From Rachycentron canadum (Eukaryota > Chordata > Actinopteri > Carangiformes > Rachycentridae), in the NCBI GenBank assembly GCA_038496675.1, contig CM076650.1, positions 26,598,564 through 26,662,563 of the forward strand: 64,000 nucleotides of DNA, in the 5' to 3' direction. Every line of letters starts with the position of its first letter. Within the stretch, counting starts at the first letter, position 1. The notes below the pieces were generated by a model. It searched no databases and had not been told where the DNA came from. It worked only from the letters and a program-made list of their open reading frames with translations. A program made the translations under genes and the position numbers. Positions 38,501-49,800 of the stretch are shown piece by piece.

Positions 38501-41500
38501 GAGCTTTAACATCAACCTTTAGACTGTATGGACCTTTAAACCTTTAGACTATATGGATCTTTAATATTATTCATATTTATTAATCACTTCACTGAAGCTG
38601 TTTCTCCATTGATCTAAATGGTTTCTTTAATTCTTCTTAAGAGCAAAACCTCAGTGGAGATACTGGACCACAAAGGCAGAGATCTGTCAGAATGCATCAT
38701 GTGAGTGTGTGTTCTACGCAGACAACATTTGGTTCGATTCTAATCCAGATCAGCATTTAATTTTCATAATCCAAACATTACACCAGCATACAGAGAAGTT
38801 GACAGGCACAAAGACAGAGGCACATCCTACCAGCATTCCTGATTGGTCCTGTTAAAACCAAAACTAGGTCAACAGGAAACATCGAACCAGAAGAAACAAA
38901 CATAACACAAACTGAACCACATGTGGACAGTGTCTCAGAACAAAACTGGAGGCCTAAGGGACTCTGATGACTTTGTAATGTTTGAAACATTTTTGATTCT
39001 GTTGACCAAAACAAGTTTACACCAAGAGTGCCTCTGTTATGAATGCACTGACACGTGACATATGTAACGTGATAATAATGCAGTAGACCAGAGCTAGTGT
39101 GGCTCAGGCTACGTCCACACTGTTTCATTTTCATTTTAAAACCTCTAACACACCTGACAACACAGACATGACCACTCAGGTACATCTGATGAGCCTTGTA
39201 AACAAGAAGCAAATTGTCCAATCTGCAAAAGCGAGGAACAGGAAAGGTAGTTGGAGAATGAAAATGCAGAATTGAATGTGGGTCCGGCATAGAAAAGGCA
39301 CAGCTGGACACTGTAGCCTGACAGGCACCTCCATAGAAATATGACTACATGACGACAACGTGTGTGAGTCAGACCGCAGCACCTGTGATTCACCATGTTT
39401 CTAACAGCTCCTCCAATATCTTTTCTCTTTTTCGCAGCATTTTTCTCCAGCTCACTTTCAGTTGCCACCATTGGTTGCATAGAAACCCCACTGCCAACCA
39501 GAGCTTTTATAGTGGAATGGCAGAGTGACTGTCAGGTCAAATAAAAATAGTATTAATCCTTTTAGAGCCACATTAAGGCTTTTCTGTTTTTTGTTTTTTT
39601 TTTATCCCTTTGTTTTTTTCCTGATAAAGTTTTTAATATTTTTAATATATTATATATTCTAATATATATTTTAAAAATGTCCCCAAGTCCCTACATCTTC
39701 AGAATCAGCTCAACCTCAGCTAATTATATCTGAGACTCAGTAAAGACTCTGTTCACTGTAATAGAAGATAGTAGCTCAGAGAGCAAGAGGAAACTAAAAA
39801 CACACAGTCAACTTCTCCTTATTTTCTAGATAAAAACACTGTAAACCAGAATAACCAAAGAAAACTTCAACACAGAAAGTTACACATGTGTTTGTGTTGT
39901 TCTAGAGCTGATTTGAAGTTTCTCTCTTTATCTGATCTGAGTTCTGCTCATTCTTTGGAGCAGTAATGATGAAAAATCAGCTCCAAAGCCTCTAATGCTC
40001 TAAATATCTTATTGTCCATATAAAGCAGCTGACAGCTAGGCCTCTGAAGGAGACACTCTGATTGGCTGTGACATCACCCACTGGAGCCAATAGCAGTGTT
40101 CCATGTAGAGACATGACTCTAGACGTCACTATCAAAGATGGAGGATGAGAATGGATGGATAAACACACAGAAGTAAAGCAGCAATGCTCCAGTCAAAGGC
40201 TCAGACTGATCCAGATCTGAACTAACTTCCTTCATGAGTTTATCACTGAAGTCACAGGACAAATCAGGGCTTGTTAGAAAGAGCTGATTCTCTAGTTGAA
40301 GGAGAAGTAACCTCAGCTCAGATCATCAGGAGCAACAAGGCTCTGAAGACACCTGATGTTTAGAAGCGTAGGTACTTCTGTGGGATTAAAAGGGTTATAT
40401 ATGAATATGAAAAAAACTATGAGAAGAATTAGTAAATAAATAAAAATGCATAATTACAAAAATAAAGAGATCATTAGAAATAAATAAATAAGGTAATATT
40501 AAAGTAAGGTAAAGGACTAACTAACAGGTGGGATACTCGGGAAGCAGATTTGGAGTGCTGCCCTTGTCATTAAGAGAGCATCATGCAGTGTTAACATAAC
40601 ATCACCATTTATAAGTTTAGATCTGGCTAAGACTCCGGCTGCACCAGGTTAATATCAGCTTTAATAAATGAACTCTTTAATCCATGTGTAAAAAAAACTT
40701 TGTCTGTTCCATCCAAATCTATTGCCTAATGGTAACAAGTCTGACGTTTGATGTCTGTCATTTGCAGAAAATGGCTTGTTTGTTAGTTGCAATTAAAGTC
40801 ACTTTGGTTACCTTCAATAAAAACGTTGTTTTAAATAATTACATAATTCAATATTATTACATGGTTATAAATTTATATACTCTCAGGTCCACTAATATTG
40901 AGGTGATTAAACTGGAAGTGATGAAAGTAGCTTTATTTGTGCTTCTTATGACATAAGGCCATGTGTCTGCAATATCTCCAAATCACTGTTGCTTGTTTGT
41001 GGTCGTGTAAAAATGTTTTAATGTTGTTCTTTTAATCTTTTTCTATTTTTTTCCTGTCAAGATTAAGATAATGGTTAAAATCAACTAATGGAACTTGTGA
41101 AATTAAAAGAACAATGTAACTGAACTATCTATGTACTAACTATGTAATGCTGAAACGTCCAAGATAAAAAAAAGAGAGAAATTAGATGCTTGGTCATTTA
41201 GTTGAATCTATTAGAAAAGTCTCAATCTCTTTCAAATGGGCAAGCAACAGTTGACAGTGACGCAGACACAACAGTGCACAAGTATAATTGCTCATAACGG
41301 TGCATGCAGCTCTGCATCTGTCTCTGACAGCTGCTCTGTGTGAAAGCATTTATTTTTAATATGCACAACAATGACACCTGATATACCACCATATTGATGT
41401 GTCATAGCTGGGGAAGGTGTTTACACTCTGGCCCATCATGTAAGCGAAACAACAGTGTTTTAGAAGAAGATTAATTCTGAGAAGCAACATCAGTATTTAT

Positions 41501-42186
41501 CTGTCATCACTGGACCATCAACAACTGAATCGAGTCAAAGCAAAGTGAAACTGAATTGAAGTCTTTACCTGCCATACTCCTACAATAGCATTGGCGATGA
41601 GGATGAGGAGGATGACAAAGGGTTCAACGAAGGCTGTAATCGTTCCCTCCCCTTCTTCAAACCACGCCAGGGTCTGTGAGAGAAAGCTGGTGATTAGTGT
41701 GCATTGTACTATGTCTTCTCTACTACGTTTTAGCTTTAAACTTGTCTCTTCTTCAACTGCTTTAGTTTTAAATTTGTCTCTTCTTCTACTGTTTTAAATA
41801 AATAAAAATTAATTTGAAAATGCACATACACACTGTGTTGAAGAAATTTTAAAAGAGTTTGGTCTGGACCTGCTCTATATGTAAAATGCCTTGAGGTAAC
41901 TTTGTTATGATTTGGTGCTATATATAAATTTGAATTTGAAATATAAAATTACTGTGATCACTTGTGTTTTAGTTTGCTAGTGGTTTAGTTGCGTTCCCTT
42001 ACAAAGGAGATGCATGCAGCCAGCAGCAAGATCCGCACCAACAGGTCCTCAAACTGCTCCAGGACCAGCTCCCAAAGGGATTTCCCTGCACGGGGGACCA
42101 AGAAACACAGTTAGCAAAGAGAAAGGGGGGGGGGGGGTGGAGGGAGGGAGGAAGGGATAGATAGATACATAGACAGACAGACAGAC

Positions 42187-42276
<90 letters not shown>

Positions 42277-42526
42277 CTCACCTTCTTCTGCTGGTAATTC
42301 TGTGAATAAAGATGATGGAGAGAAAGAAAGTTATTTCCCTTCAGCCAAGCAGTTTCATCATGGATGACACCCACTGCACAGAGCTTTAAGTATTTAATAA
42401 AAACCTACCATTGGGTCCCCATTTCTCCCTGTTCTTCTTCAGCTGCTCACAGCTCAAGCCTGTAGACTCATTTACACAGAAGAAGCCCAAAACCTCCTCC
42501 ACTGTCTTAGTATGAGCATTATCCAT
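23664..42526 (-). CDS. atp2a3: SERCA-type sarco/endoplasmic reticulum Ca2+ ATPase, atp2a3-like, 23 coding exons
   Basis: P2A-type pump moving two cytosolic Ca2+ into the ER per ATP. Coding exons (minus): 42526-42409, 42299-42282, 42085-42003, 41673-41569, 38261-38123, 33740-33574, 32542-32387, 32283-32142, 30900-30734, 30416-30328, 30184-30082, 29932-29801, 29330-29205, 29116-28895, 28805-28694, 27839-27601, 27513-27293, 27205-27003, 26862-26777, 25162-25029, 24273-24156, 24078-23944, 23846-23664. Total 3198 nt, 1065 aa; all junctions are GT-AG and in phase. TGES has Glu183, PEGL has Glu309 and SDKTGT has Asp351, the same numbers as mammalian SERCA. TGDGVND has Asp709 and the M6 ligands are Asn802 and Asp806, shifted by 6 through an acidic insert near residues 644-658. 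Luminal loop L7-8 keeps its cysteine pair. SERCA3-like residues: [47 protein letters not shown]2-like: [25 protein letters not shown]. The paralogue name is therefore less certain than the family. Confidence 0.92.
24390..24720 (+). repeat. Dispersed repeat (family R3), copy 1
   Basis: Shares long similarity with 59730-60235 (same orientation) and 39700-40390 (opposite), including TCCTTCAACTAGAGAATCAG, CCTGTGTGACACTGACTT and CATCCATTCTCATCCTC. No coding capacity seen. Lies in the SERCA intron between the exons 25162-25029 and 24273-24156. Element class unknown to me. Confidence 0.75.
25532..26617. repeat. 1.1-kb minisatellite, 30-bp unit, in a SERCA intron
   Basis: About 36 copies of a 30-bp unit made of GTAGGAGGTCCTTCAGAGGA plus CGTCAGTACA, between the exons 26862-26777 and 25162-25029. 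Some units are 27 bp (a GAC-GTC triplet lost). The unit length divides by three, so both strands show 10-residue repeat frames ([13 protein letters not shown] and [14 protein letters not shown]) that I regard as artefacts. Confidence 0.95.
31565..31860 (-). pseudogene. Internally deleted Tc1/mariner transposase remnant
   Basis: The minus strand reads Tc1-like transposase motifs: [18 protein letters not shown] (second catalytic-Asp region), then after an internal deletion [17 protein letters not shown] and QFLDD, then NPIEHL (third catalytic region). The N-terminal DNA-binding part and the terminal repeats are absent. It lies between SERCA exons 8 and 9. It is a different Tc1 lineage from the copies at 4773 and 54436. 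Certainly inactive. Confidence 0.8.
35527..35574. repeat. (AC)n microsatellite
   Basis: Pure AC repeat in SERCA intron 5, preceded by degenerate ACAC/GCGC sequence from 35495. Confidence 0.95.
36800..37046 (-). pseudogene. Possible transposon-derived zinc-finger fragment
   Basis: The minus strand reads a short open stretch with [16 protein letters not shown] followed by [12 protein letters not shown] and then stops. A CxxC followed by KTFDIGNM resembles the zinc finger of hAT-type transposon-derived proteins as I remember them. No other domain is visible, and the assignment is tentative. Confidence 0.3.
37893..38002 (-). repeat. Dispersed 30-bp minisatellite element, copy 3 (inverted)
   Basis: Reverse complement of the units at 18082 and 22317 (CTTTAGACTGTATGGACC type), about four copies, just before SERCA exon 5. 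The same family resumes at 38385 on the other side of that exon. Confidence 0.8.
38385..38575 (-). repeat. Dispersed 30-bp minisatellite element, copy 4 (inverted)
   Basis: About six inverted 30-bp units (TGGACCTTTAACATCAACCT type). With copy 3 this brackets the SERCA exon at 38261-38123 with like-oriented arrays about 0.4 kb apart. Confidence 0.8.
39700..40390 (-). repeat. Dispersed repeat (family R3), copy 2 (inverted)
   Basis: Longest of three related copies. Contains GCTGATTTTTCATCATTACT in reverse complement, the TCTAGTTGAAGGAGAAG block and a CATCACCCACTGGAGCCAAT block, all recurring at 24390-24720 and/or 59730-60235. No coding capacity. Confidence 0.75.
42125..42276. repeat. G13 run plus (GATA)n/(GACA)n microsatellite beside a SERCA micro-exon
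   Basis: Thirteen Gs at 42125-42137, then GGAGGGA sequence, GACA units and about 22 GATA units at 42188-42276. In the SERCA transcript the tract is (TATC)n and starts right after the donor of the 18-bp exon 42299-42282. Confidence 0.95.
42282..42299 (-). CDS. atp2a3: 18-bp SERCA micro-exon
   Basis: Acceptor TTCACAG, then 18 nt coding the end of the split Glu plus LPAEE and the first base of Gly, then donor GTGAGC. The ELPAEEG segment and the 18-nt length match the conserved second exon of vertebrate SERCA genes as I remember it. The exon keeps phase with both neighbours. Confidence 0.9.
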
Positions 42527-43937
42527 CACTGTGGAGAGAGAAAAGAAGGAAGACAATATTAGTATCAGCAATAAGCTATTTCAGCACTAAAGTATCACAA
42601 ATTCCAGACCTGTGTTCTTCTAACTCCCAGAGGCAGTTATCAAACAAAGAGACAAACAGGTGAATTAAAAAACCTCTGTCTTTACAACTAAAACTAAAAG
42701 AAGGTAGTGTGGCTTTAATAAAGATATTTTGGGTTGTAGGTGGAAAACAGAAAATATTTTTGCTGCATTCAACGTTTCCACAATTTTCTCAATATTTCTA
42801 AAATACATAAGTTCTTATTTGTATTATTTGTCCTTATTTATCCTATCAGGGAGGGAGCACACTGACTGTAGCTGATTTGATTTTTCAGTATTTTAGTAGT
42901 TTCACCATTCGAAAGGTTACCTGCTCCTTGACTGTGCCTCTTCTTGGCAGCTGCAGTAACAACTACACACTGAAGCAGCAATACCTGGCTGGGGACTCAA
43001 ATGTACTATAAAGCAGCCAAGCAACTACACAAACTGGAGCCCACAGAGACAAACAGACCTGGGAGACATGACTTACTGTCCACAGGGTGTGAGCTGGAGC
43101 TGACAAAAATCTCTCCCTGTGTTGCATCACAGCATTTTTATGGACATTCTTTCTATTCTATTTTCAATAAGTGGTGTTTCTCTACCTGACCTCAAAACGC
43201 AATTAAAACATATGACAATGTTCTCTGAGAACAAAACTTAAGACCTTAAACAAACAAGTAGATACCACTGGTCAAATCGGCGCGTGTCCGATGCACCAGC
43301 TAGTTTTTATTGAAACACTGATGTAACAGTAAGAAATCATCAGCCTGTTGTTCCCATGATCCCTCCGCCGCCTTATCTGCGTGTAGGCGAGCAGCATGGG
43401 ATAATTCAAAAACTTTTAACTTTAGTGAATAGATTGCATGTGCCGAATTTGTCATAATACTCTCTTCTCAATGATTCGTAAAGGCCTTCAATCAGGTTCT
43501 ATGAAGAAGGCCTGTGTTTGAGATAATTAACTCAACGTGATCGCCCTAGAATCAAATCGCTTATTTCAGCATCTGCAGAATGGAAAACTGACCAACCGCC
43601 CCACGCGGACACCGGACATTAGCTCTGCGTTACACATCAAATCTGCATCGGTAAATACATTATTTGTTATTACGAGTGGCCTCGCCTGAATCCCGGGTTA
43701 CATGGATGACACAACACTCAGAGAAATGTTGCTCATGACTAATGAGGCAATGTTATATGTACAGCAATGTTATATGTACGCTAACACAATCAGACTTCAT
43801 GTCAAACGACAGGTGACAAGTCATAACTGTCAAAAGCTAAGCTAGCAGTCAGGCAGTGTGCTACACGGATGACTAGCTAGCCTAACAGCTAACGGTTTGT
43901 TCTAACGTTAATCCCCGGAGATGAACAGGTTGCTTAC

Positions 43938-44060
43938 CAGAGCGGTCGGACGTCTCTCCGCTGGCTCTACAGTTTTATTAAGTCAGGATATATCACAGCA
44001 CCATGCGATTTTGAACGGAAAAGGATCAAAAATACTCTGAAAAATATATTTGTAATACAA
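43938..44060 (-). other. atp2a3: Possible non-coding first exon of the SERCA gene
   Basis: The coding start exon (42526) is preceded two bases upstream by a good acceptor (CTCTCTCCACAG), so a 5' UTR intron is likely. A donor CTCTG-GTAAGC ends a candidate exon at 43938. Its 5' limit is a guess. Confidence 0.35.
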
Positions 44061-44284
44061 GCTATTTGGTTTTATTGACAGCGGCTCGTGAGAGATAAAT
44101 CATCCGAAAGATATTTCTATAAGAGCAGCGAGATTTCCGACAGGAAAAAAATTTAACTATTAAAAAAATAAGGCTTATTTAATGCAAATGTTTAACTAAA
44201 TATGGTTGAAGACTAGTTTACCCATATATTACGGTGTTATTACTCTTTAGCCCGGCTGCAGGAGTGTCTGTGGGTCATTATTTC

Positions 44285-45160
44285 TCAGGCGACCAGATAC
44301 AGCATCCAATCACATCAAGTTTGACTTTTAAAAAATACGACATCCGGTCTTCACTTGCAAAATAAAGACTTCTTTTTAAGAAATGCTGTGTAGCATGCTA
44401 AAATCTGAATGTGAATTTCATGAAAATAAATGTTTCAGAATATCTTAGAAATGTCCTTACGTACTGCGCAAACAATGATAAACGCTCAGTTGTATTTCTT
44501 CCATCAACGTCAGATTATTTGCTTTTATTTTATATGAAAATCATCTCACTTCCGGTGTCTCCGAGACTTATTCTCTTCAACCTTGACGCTGCTGCCTCGT
44601 AATGAACGTGCTTAACTGCAATTAGCAAAGCAAGGAACCAAGAATGCTCCAATCAGAAGCCCAAGAGTCAGACTGACACAGCACATTGGCGAATGAGAGA
44701 GCAGAATCTTGTCATGTCTTGCCCATTGGAGGCTTTTACTGCAAAAACGGCCCGCCTCTGATCCCAGTCACCGAATTCCGGATCAATCAGCGGGAGGTGC
44801 GTCTGCCATCGCTCAACGAATCGACTCGCAAACCAATCAGCGTTGAGCTGTGAGTGATCGAGGATACTGTCAACCAGTAGAATGACGCCGGAGGCGGGCT
44901 AACACGTTTAGAGCATAATGCGCCTTTCGACGGGCAAAGTACATCCAGTAAAACCCACGATAACGTCTGAAAGCACAGGAAACTAAACATGACAAGTGTT
45001 CTGTTTTTCCAACGGAATTCTCAGTGAATATACAGTGTATGAAGACATACATGTATGTGTATTAATGTTAGTCTTTATTGGTTTAACTTTAACACTGACA
45101 CTGGCTGATCGGACCATTCGGGATAACTGACTGCTTAACTCTTTCCATGTCTATTGGTTG
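44285..45160. promoter_or_regulatory. CCAAT-box-rich region upstream of the SERCA gene
   Basis: CCAAT or its complement ATTGG occurs at about 44306, 44649, 44685, 44726, 44834 and 45153, several in the NF-Y-type context CCAATCAG. The region also holds CpG-containing unique sequence and no coding exon. It lies between the likely SERCA first exon and the pold4 3' end, so it fits an upstream promoter region. This is inferred from motifs only. Confidence 0.4.
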
Positions 45161-45384
45161 GACTGCGAACACACCCGCTCACTGTCTCTCTCTCTCTCAT
45201 GCATCTCTCCATGGAGAGTGTAGGTCTCTCTCTCAGGAGAGACTGTAGGTTAGGTCAGTTATAAAAAGACTGAGGAAAATGTATGTCACAGTGTGCAGAC
45301 CACACATTCAAGACATGAACAACAGTGCCCTAACCCAGCTTGTCCAAACACTACAAAACAAATGAGGACAGTGTTTGTTTGTTT

Positions 45385-45390
45385 TTTATT
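45385..45390 (-). terminator. pold4: pold4 poly(A) signal
   Basis: AATAAA on the minus strand, 230 nt after the pold4 stop codon (45620-45622). It is the first canonical hexamer downstream. Confidence 0.6.
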
Positions 45391-45619
45391 TAAAAAATGT
45401 TAATAAAACTTGTAGTGTAGAAGAAAACACAATTCAAGAAAAAACTACATGTGGATTCTTCAGTCTCCATGTTGAGAAAGGGACCCCCCCCTCCTCGTTG
45501 CTCTTTTTGATATGTATTTGTTCTGCAGTTTTTAAAGGTCTGATAATTTGAGTTGTAACTTGTGAAGTGAAAATGCGGACATATAAAGAAACTTGAGTTA
45601 ACTTTTTGGGATGACTTCC

Positions 45620-47328
45620 TCACAAAGGATATTCGCTCCACAGACTGAAAGACAAAGAACACAATTAAGAACACAATTATTATATATATATTATATATTA
45701 TATATATATATTTTTTTTTTTTCGTGGGGCATAGGCACAGAACTTAAAAGTGTACTCAAACAAGATCCAGCTGCATGTAGTGCATGACCCAACTGGGCAG
45801 CAGTGGTGTGTTTTTTTTTAATAATACCTTATGTGTTAGCAAGGCAGTGACATGAGGATCAGACTCAACAGCAAATGCAAATGGTGGGAAACACTGTGAT
45901 ATCGGCCCAAGAGTGTGGGATTTCCTGTGGTTGGTAAAGGTCTTAAAACAATTAACTAAAGTGCCATTGTTGTCATGTGCAGTTGATGAATTATAAGTGA
46001 TCTAATAATAATAATAATAATGATAATAGTAATAATAGTAACAATGGTTTAAAGAAATGTGCATTGAAACCCACACTGGCCTGCACCTCACTGTGTCTAC
46101 ATAGGATCCTAGCACAACAATATGAAAAACACATAAATATGAGATTAGGGGTGTGTGTGTGTGTGTGTCTGTGCATCTGTGTGTGTGTGTGTGTGTTACC
46201 TGAGTTTGTAGTCAGTGTCAGTGTGTGTTTGCAGTAGCAGGTCTCTGATCTCTTCAGGTGGGTTCAGACCATGATGCTTTGCTCTCTCCCATCTCTGCAA
46301 CCTGCTAATGCCTGAAGGAGAGAAAGGAAACATGGACGTTTTCCACAGATGAATGCAGTGTGAGCACAGGAGTTCAGTTGATCTTTTTTATTTCAACGAT
46401 GACAAATGTGTCCAAGAACCATCAGTAATTCTCTTAAACGTCATTAAAGCTGCATTTGTACAGCCAATGAACAAACAGGGGGCAGCAGAACCAGCTGCAA
46501 ACAACATCTGGCATATTATCACTGTATATTGTGCATGTCTCAGACTCACACAGGGAATGTAAATCCAGGGGCTCAGAACCTACAGTCATGAACATGTGTG
46601 TGACATGACCGACACAGCACTTGCTGTCAGAAGATACAGAGCTTGTTAGTTAGTTAACATGTTAGTTGGTGTTAAGGTGACAGGAGCCTTTAAAGTTGCT
46701 GCTCTAACACAGTTGCCTTTAGATGTCAGATGTGCTGCTTTCATCTCTATTTGTAAATCTAAAGCTAAAGGCACATTATTATTTCTATTCACTAGCCTTT
46801 TCAGCCTTCTAGTCCATTGTCATGTTCATGTTGTGAATTTGCTCTTTGCTGTTTTCTCGTTTTTTTTGCATGTCTCCATATAAAGTGTGTTTACCATTCT
46901 TTCCTTGTGTTTACTGTCTTTACACATTTGTTTTATTGACTTGAATTTATTTTAACTCTCCTTTGCAGAGCACTTTGGTGGCAGCTCAATGCTGTGTAAA
47001 TGTGCTCTACATGTAAACAGAAATGTCAGCATTCCTAAAAGACAGCATGTAAAATGGGGGTAGAACGTAAGATGAGATCACACATTAACCAAGTAACAGT
47101 GTCGTGAGTACTGTAGCCCATCATCCTGACTGTCCACCATCATTACCATCAGTAGGCAGCTATATTCAATCACACTTTGTTCTTAATCACTGATGAACAA
47201 AATATGTTGATGTTATGTAACCGCTTCAGCAACAATAAAAGGCTTCATTATTACATTTCCACTTCCTGCCCCACAGTTATCACACAACTGTCCTTCAACC
47301 ATCCCACACATTCTACACTATATAAGTA

Positions 47329-47366
<38 letters not shown>

Positions 47367-47919
47367 ACACATGTGTTACCTGTGCAGGGACCAAATCGCC
47401 AGTCTAGATCAAACTGTCTGAGCTTGTGTAGCTCCTCCTCTCTGACTGACTCAGTCTCATCCCCTATCCAACAAAAAAATTCACAGTCACTGCTGCACAC
47501 CATGAATGTTACATCAACATTAGATTAATAACATTACATTACCAAATAATAAAATACAAACTCTCCACTTCGAAAATAATTTATATACATTGTGACGTAT
47601 TTAAGGCAGCAACACAAAGTTGTCAGTAAAACAAAAACAATACAACACAAACACCGAACAAACACAAACACTCTGTGCTGACTGGTTCAAATATGAAAAA
47701 TATACATGTATTTTAGTCTTCATCGCCAACTTAATCTGCAGACGTTGACTGAGATCTGGATTAAAGACACAGAACACACAACACATGACAACTACACAAA
47801 CTTGGCAGCTATTCACCTTTCTGTGGTGGAGGAGGAGTAGGCCTCTTCTCTCGCCCCCCCTTCCTGGCTTTTTTTACCACTTTAAATGAATCAGTTATCA
47901 ATCTGTGTTTAGTTGTCAT
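45620..47919 (-). CDS. pold4: pold4, DNA polymerase delta p12 subunit, 4 coding exons
   Basis: Smallest subunit of the nuclear replicative polymerase delta. It stabilises the complex, binds PCNA and is degraded after DNA damage in mammals. Coding exons (minus): 47919-47817, 47463-47380, 46311-46200, 45644-45620. Total 324 nt, 107 aa, the same length as human p12. All junctions are GT-AG in phase. The N terminus KHRLITDSF matches the PCNA-binding segment KRLITDSY of human p12, followed by a basic and proline-rich linker (PTPPPPQKG). The conserved core reads LRQFDLDWRFGPCTG, then ISRLQRWERAKHHGLNPP, and the end is SLWSEYPL (human SLWHLYPL). The ATG is 9 nt inside its exon. GT/CA microsatellites touch three of its splice sites. 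Confidence 0.94.
46150..46197. repeat. GT microsatellite at the pold4 exon 3 donor
   Basis: Plus-strand GT runs, which are CA in the pold4 transcript, beginning directly after the donor GTAACA of exon 46311-46200. Confidence 0.9.
47335..47366. repeat. GT microsatellite after the pold4 exon 2 donor
   Basis: CA repeat in transcript sense, beginning about 13 nt after the donor of exon 47463-47380. Confidence 0.9.
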
Positions 47920-47941
47920 GGTGACTAATCTGGAACAGACG

Positions 47942-47988
<47 letters not shown>
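47942..47988. repeat. AC microsatellite at the pold4 first coding acceptor
   Basis: A (TG)n tract in transcript sense, only about 11 nt upstream of the acceptor TGTTCCAG that opens the exon containing the pold4 ATG. Confidence 0.9.
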
Positions 47989-47991
<3 letters not shown>

Positions 47992-48499
47992 TGTCATTGG
48001 TTGTACAACCACGACTCACATCATTTAGACACTCGGGTCTGATGGTCATTAGATAGAATGAAGGTTTAAGGCTCTTTAGCATTGGCTTCACTTTACAGAC
48101 CCAGAGTCCAAGTCCAGGTTTAGAGACAGTCCAGGTCCAGGTTTAGAGATAGTCCAGGTCCAGGTTTCGAGATAGTCCAGGTCCAGGTTTTGAGGCAGTC
48201 CAAGTCCAGGTTTAGAGGCAGAAACCACTGGTTATTTGTTAACGAAGCAGCTTCTTCACCTACTGGAGCTGGTTTTACATTTCATACCTTTTAATTTGAT
48301 TTCAATAAACTCACGTTCATGCAGCATGTGACTGTATCACCTTCAAACATTCACATTAATCTCATTTCTAAATATCTCCTGGCAGAGGCCGTATTACTTC
48401 TGGTTTGAACTTTCAAAATAAAACGCCCCTGCAGTCTTTGATAACGTCTGAAGCAGGAAAGAGCCGCTGTAGTTTCACTTCCATTTAATAGGTTTGACA

Positions 48500-48850
48500 G
48501 TCAAATATCACCTAACCACACACTTCCGGTTTCTCTCTCTCTCTCTCTCTCTCTCTTAAACCTCGGTTTGATGGGCGTGCGGAGAGACACAGTACCGGAA
48601 GTATTAACGGGTTATTACAATTTTAATCATTAGTCAACATCGACTTCGCCGCCTCATAAGACACAGAGGAGCCACCGCATCCACCGATAATCGAGCTGCG
48701 GGGAAAAAATCACAAAACACAAACACAGGCGGGACGGGACGATCCATAGGTTGAACTTACCTAGTTAAACACACTGGTAAAGCTCTGGGAGATGAACACG
48801 TCCTGCTCTGCAGCAAAACCAGCAAAACAATGACGACGTCACCGTCACCT
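48500..48850 (-). promoter_or_regulatory. pold4: Probable pold4 first exon and promoter
   Basis: A strong donor, CTAG-GTAAGTT, ends a candidate non-coding exon at 48761 on the minus strand. It could splice to the acceptor at 47930. ETS-type CCGGAAGT occurs at about 48595 and its near complement CTTCCGG at about 48525, which is common in housekeeping promoters. There is CpG-containing sequence and no TATA box. The exon's 5' end was not determined. A CTCCTCCTCC run lies at about 48848-48870. Confidence 0.45.
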
Positions 48851-49399
48851 CCTCCTCCTCCTCCTCCTCTTCTGTCTTCTTCTCCTTCTTCCGAGTCGAG
48901 CCCCAGTGGCCCCTGTGCTGCCACCTACTGTCCACTTTCCACATTACAGGTCCTCAGCTCATTCAACAACCAGGCTTTGAATTCAGTCAGATTACTGTGT
49001 ATTTCTGGCTAATTGTTTGTTTTGTCGTAGCTGTTGTTGTGTCTCCTCAGACTGTACATCACAATCAGTGCATTTCAATATAGTATTTTACTCTTTTTTA
49101 TGTGGTTTGTTGTGGTTTAATGAAGTTGAAAACTGACTGTTTGAGGGCCGTCAGTTGAAATTTGACAGTAGCTGTAGCAGTAGCTAGCTAGCTCTCTGAG
49201 CAACACACCAGGGTCAGGTTTATCTTAGACTGGCAACAAACAATATTAGAAAAACATAAATTAGGCTATTGATGATAGATTAATAGATGAATTTGGTTAT
49301 TGACCAAAAGGTCAGATGTCAATTCACTGTGACATCATAATGTTCTGTGAAAACTCTTCTAACCATGGTTCAAACATGGTTCAAATAACTCAGGAAGTA

Positions 49400-49800
49400 G
49401 ACTGTGTTTCCTGCAGCTGGTTGGTTGGTCCCCTCCAGTAATCATCACCTTAATGTGGTAGAGGAGTTTGTGTGTCCCAGTGACCCTGACAGCAAATTGC
49501 TCCCAGGGGAAGAACCAGACCAAGAGCAAATCCAAAAACCCCAAATGAGTGAGGTTACATGAAAATCTTAGCCCCTCACATGGAGAAGGGAAACCAGGGC
49601 CCTCTCCTGGAGCCAGACCTGGGAGAGGATCTCGTTGGCAGGGCCACGACCTGTGGGGCCCGGTCATACTCAGCCCAAAGCGCTACATAGAGCTACCACC
49701 CTGTGGACCCACCACTCACAGGGGTGGATGTTAGGGTCAGATGCAGTGTAGACAGAAGAAAATGGATGGATGGATGGATGAATGATGGAGGATGGATGGA
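49400..49800 (+). mobile_element. Probable retrotransposon fragment with (GGAT)n tail
   Basis: Contains CACCTTAATGTGGTAGAGGA, GTGTGTCCCAGTGA and ACAGCAAATTGCTCCCAGGG. These resemble a high-copy teleost retroelement leader I remember, followed by GGATGGATGGATGG at 49764-49804. Family not assigned. No open reading frame. Confidence 0.4.

Noticed and set aside
42386..42408. SERCA first exon reading past 42409
   Set aside because: Donor GTAGGT at 42408 joins in phase to the conserved 18-nt exon.
23664..42526. Naming the pump atp2a2
   Set aside because: The N terminus and tail are SERCA2-like, but more numerous internal positions ([40 protein letters not shown]) match SERCA3. A tree is needed to settle it.
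48830..49012. Plus-strand frame rich in Ser and Pro near the pold4 first exon
   Set aside because: Caused by a CTCC-repeat stretch, with no family resemblance or splice support. It overlaps the pold4 promoter on the other strand.
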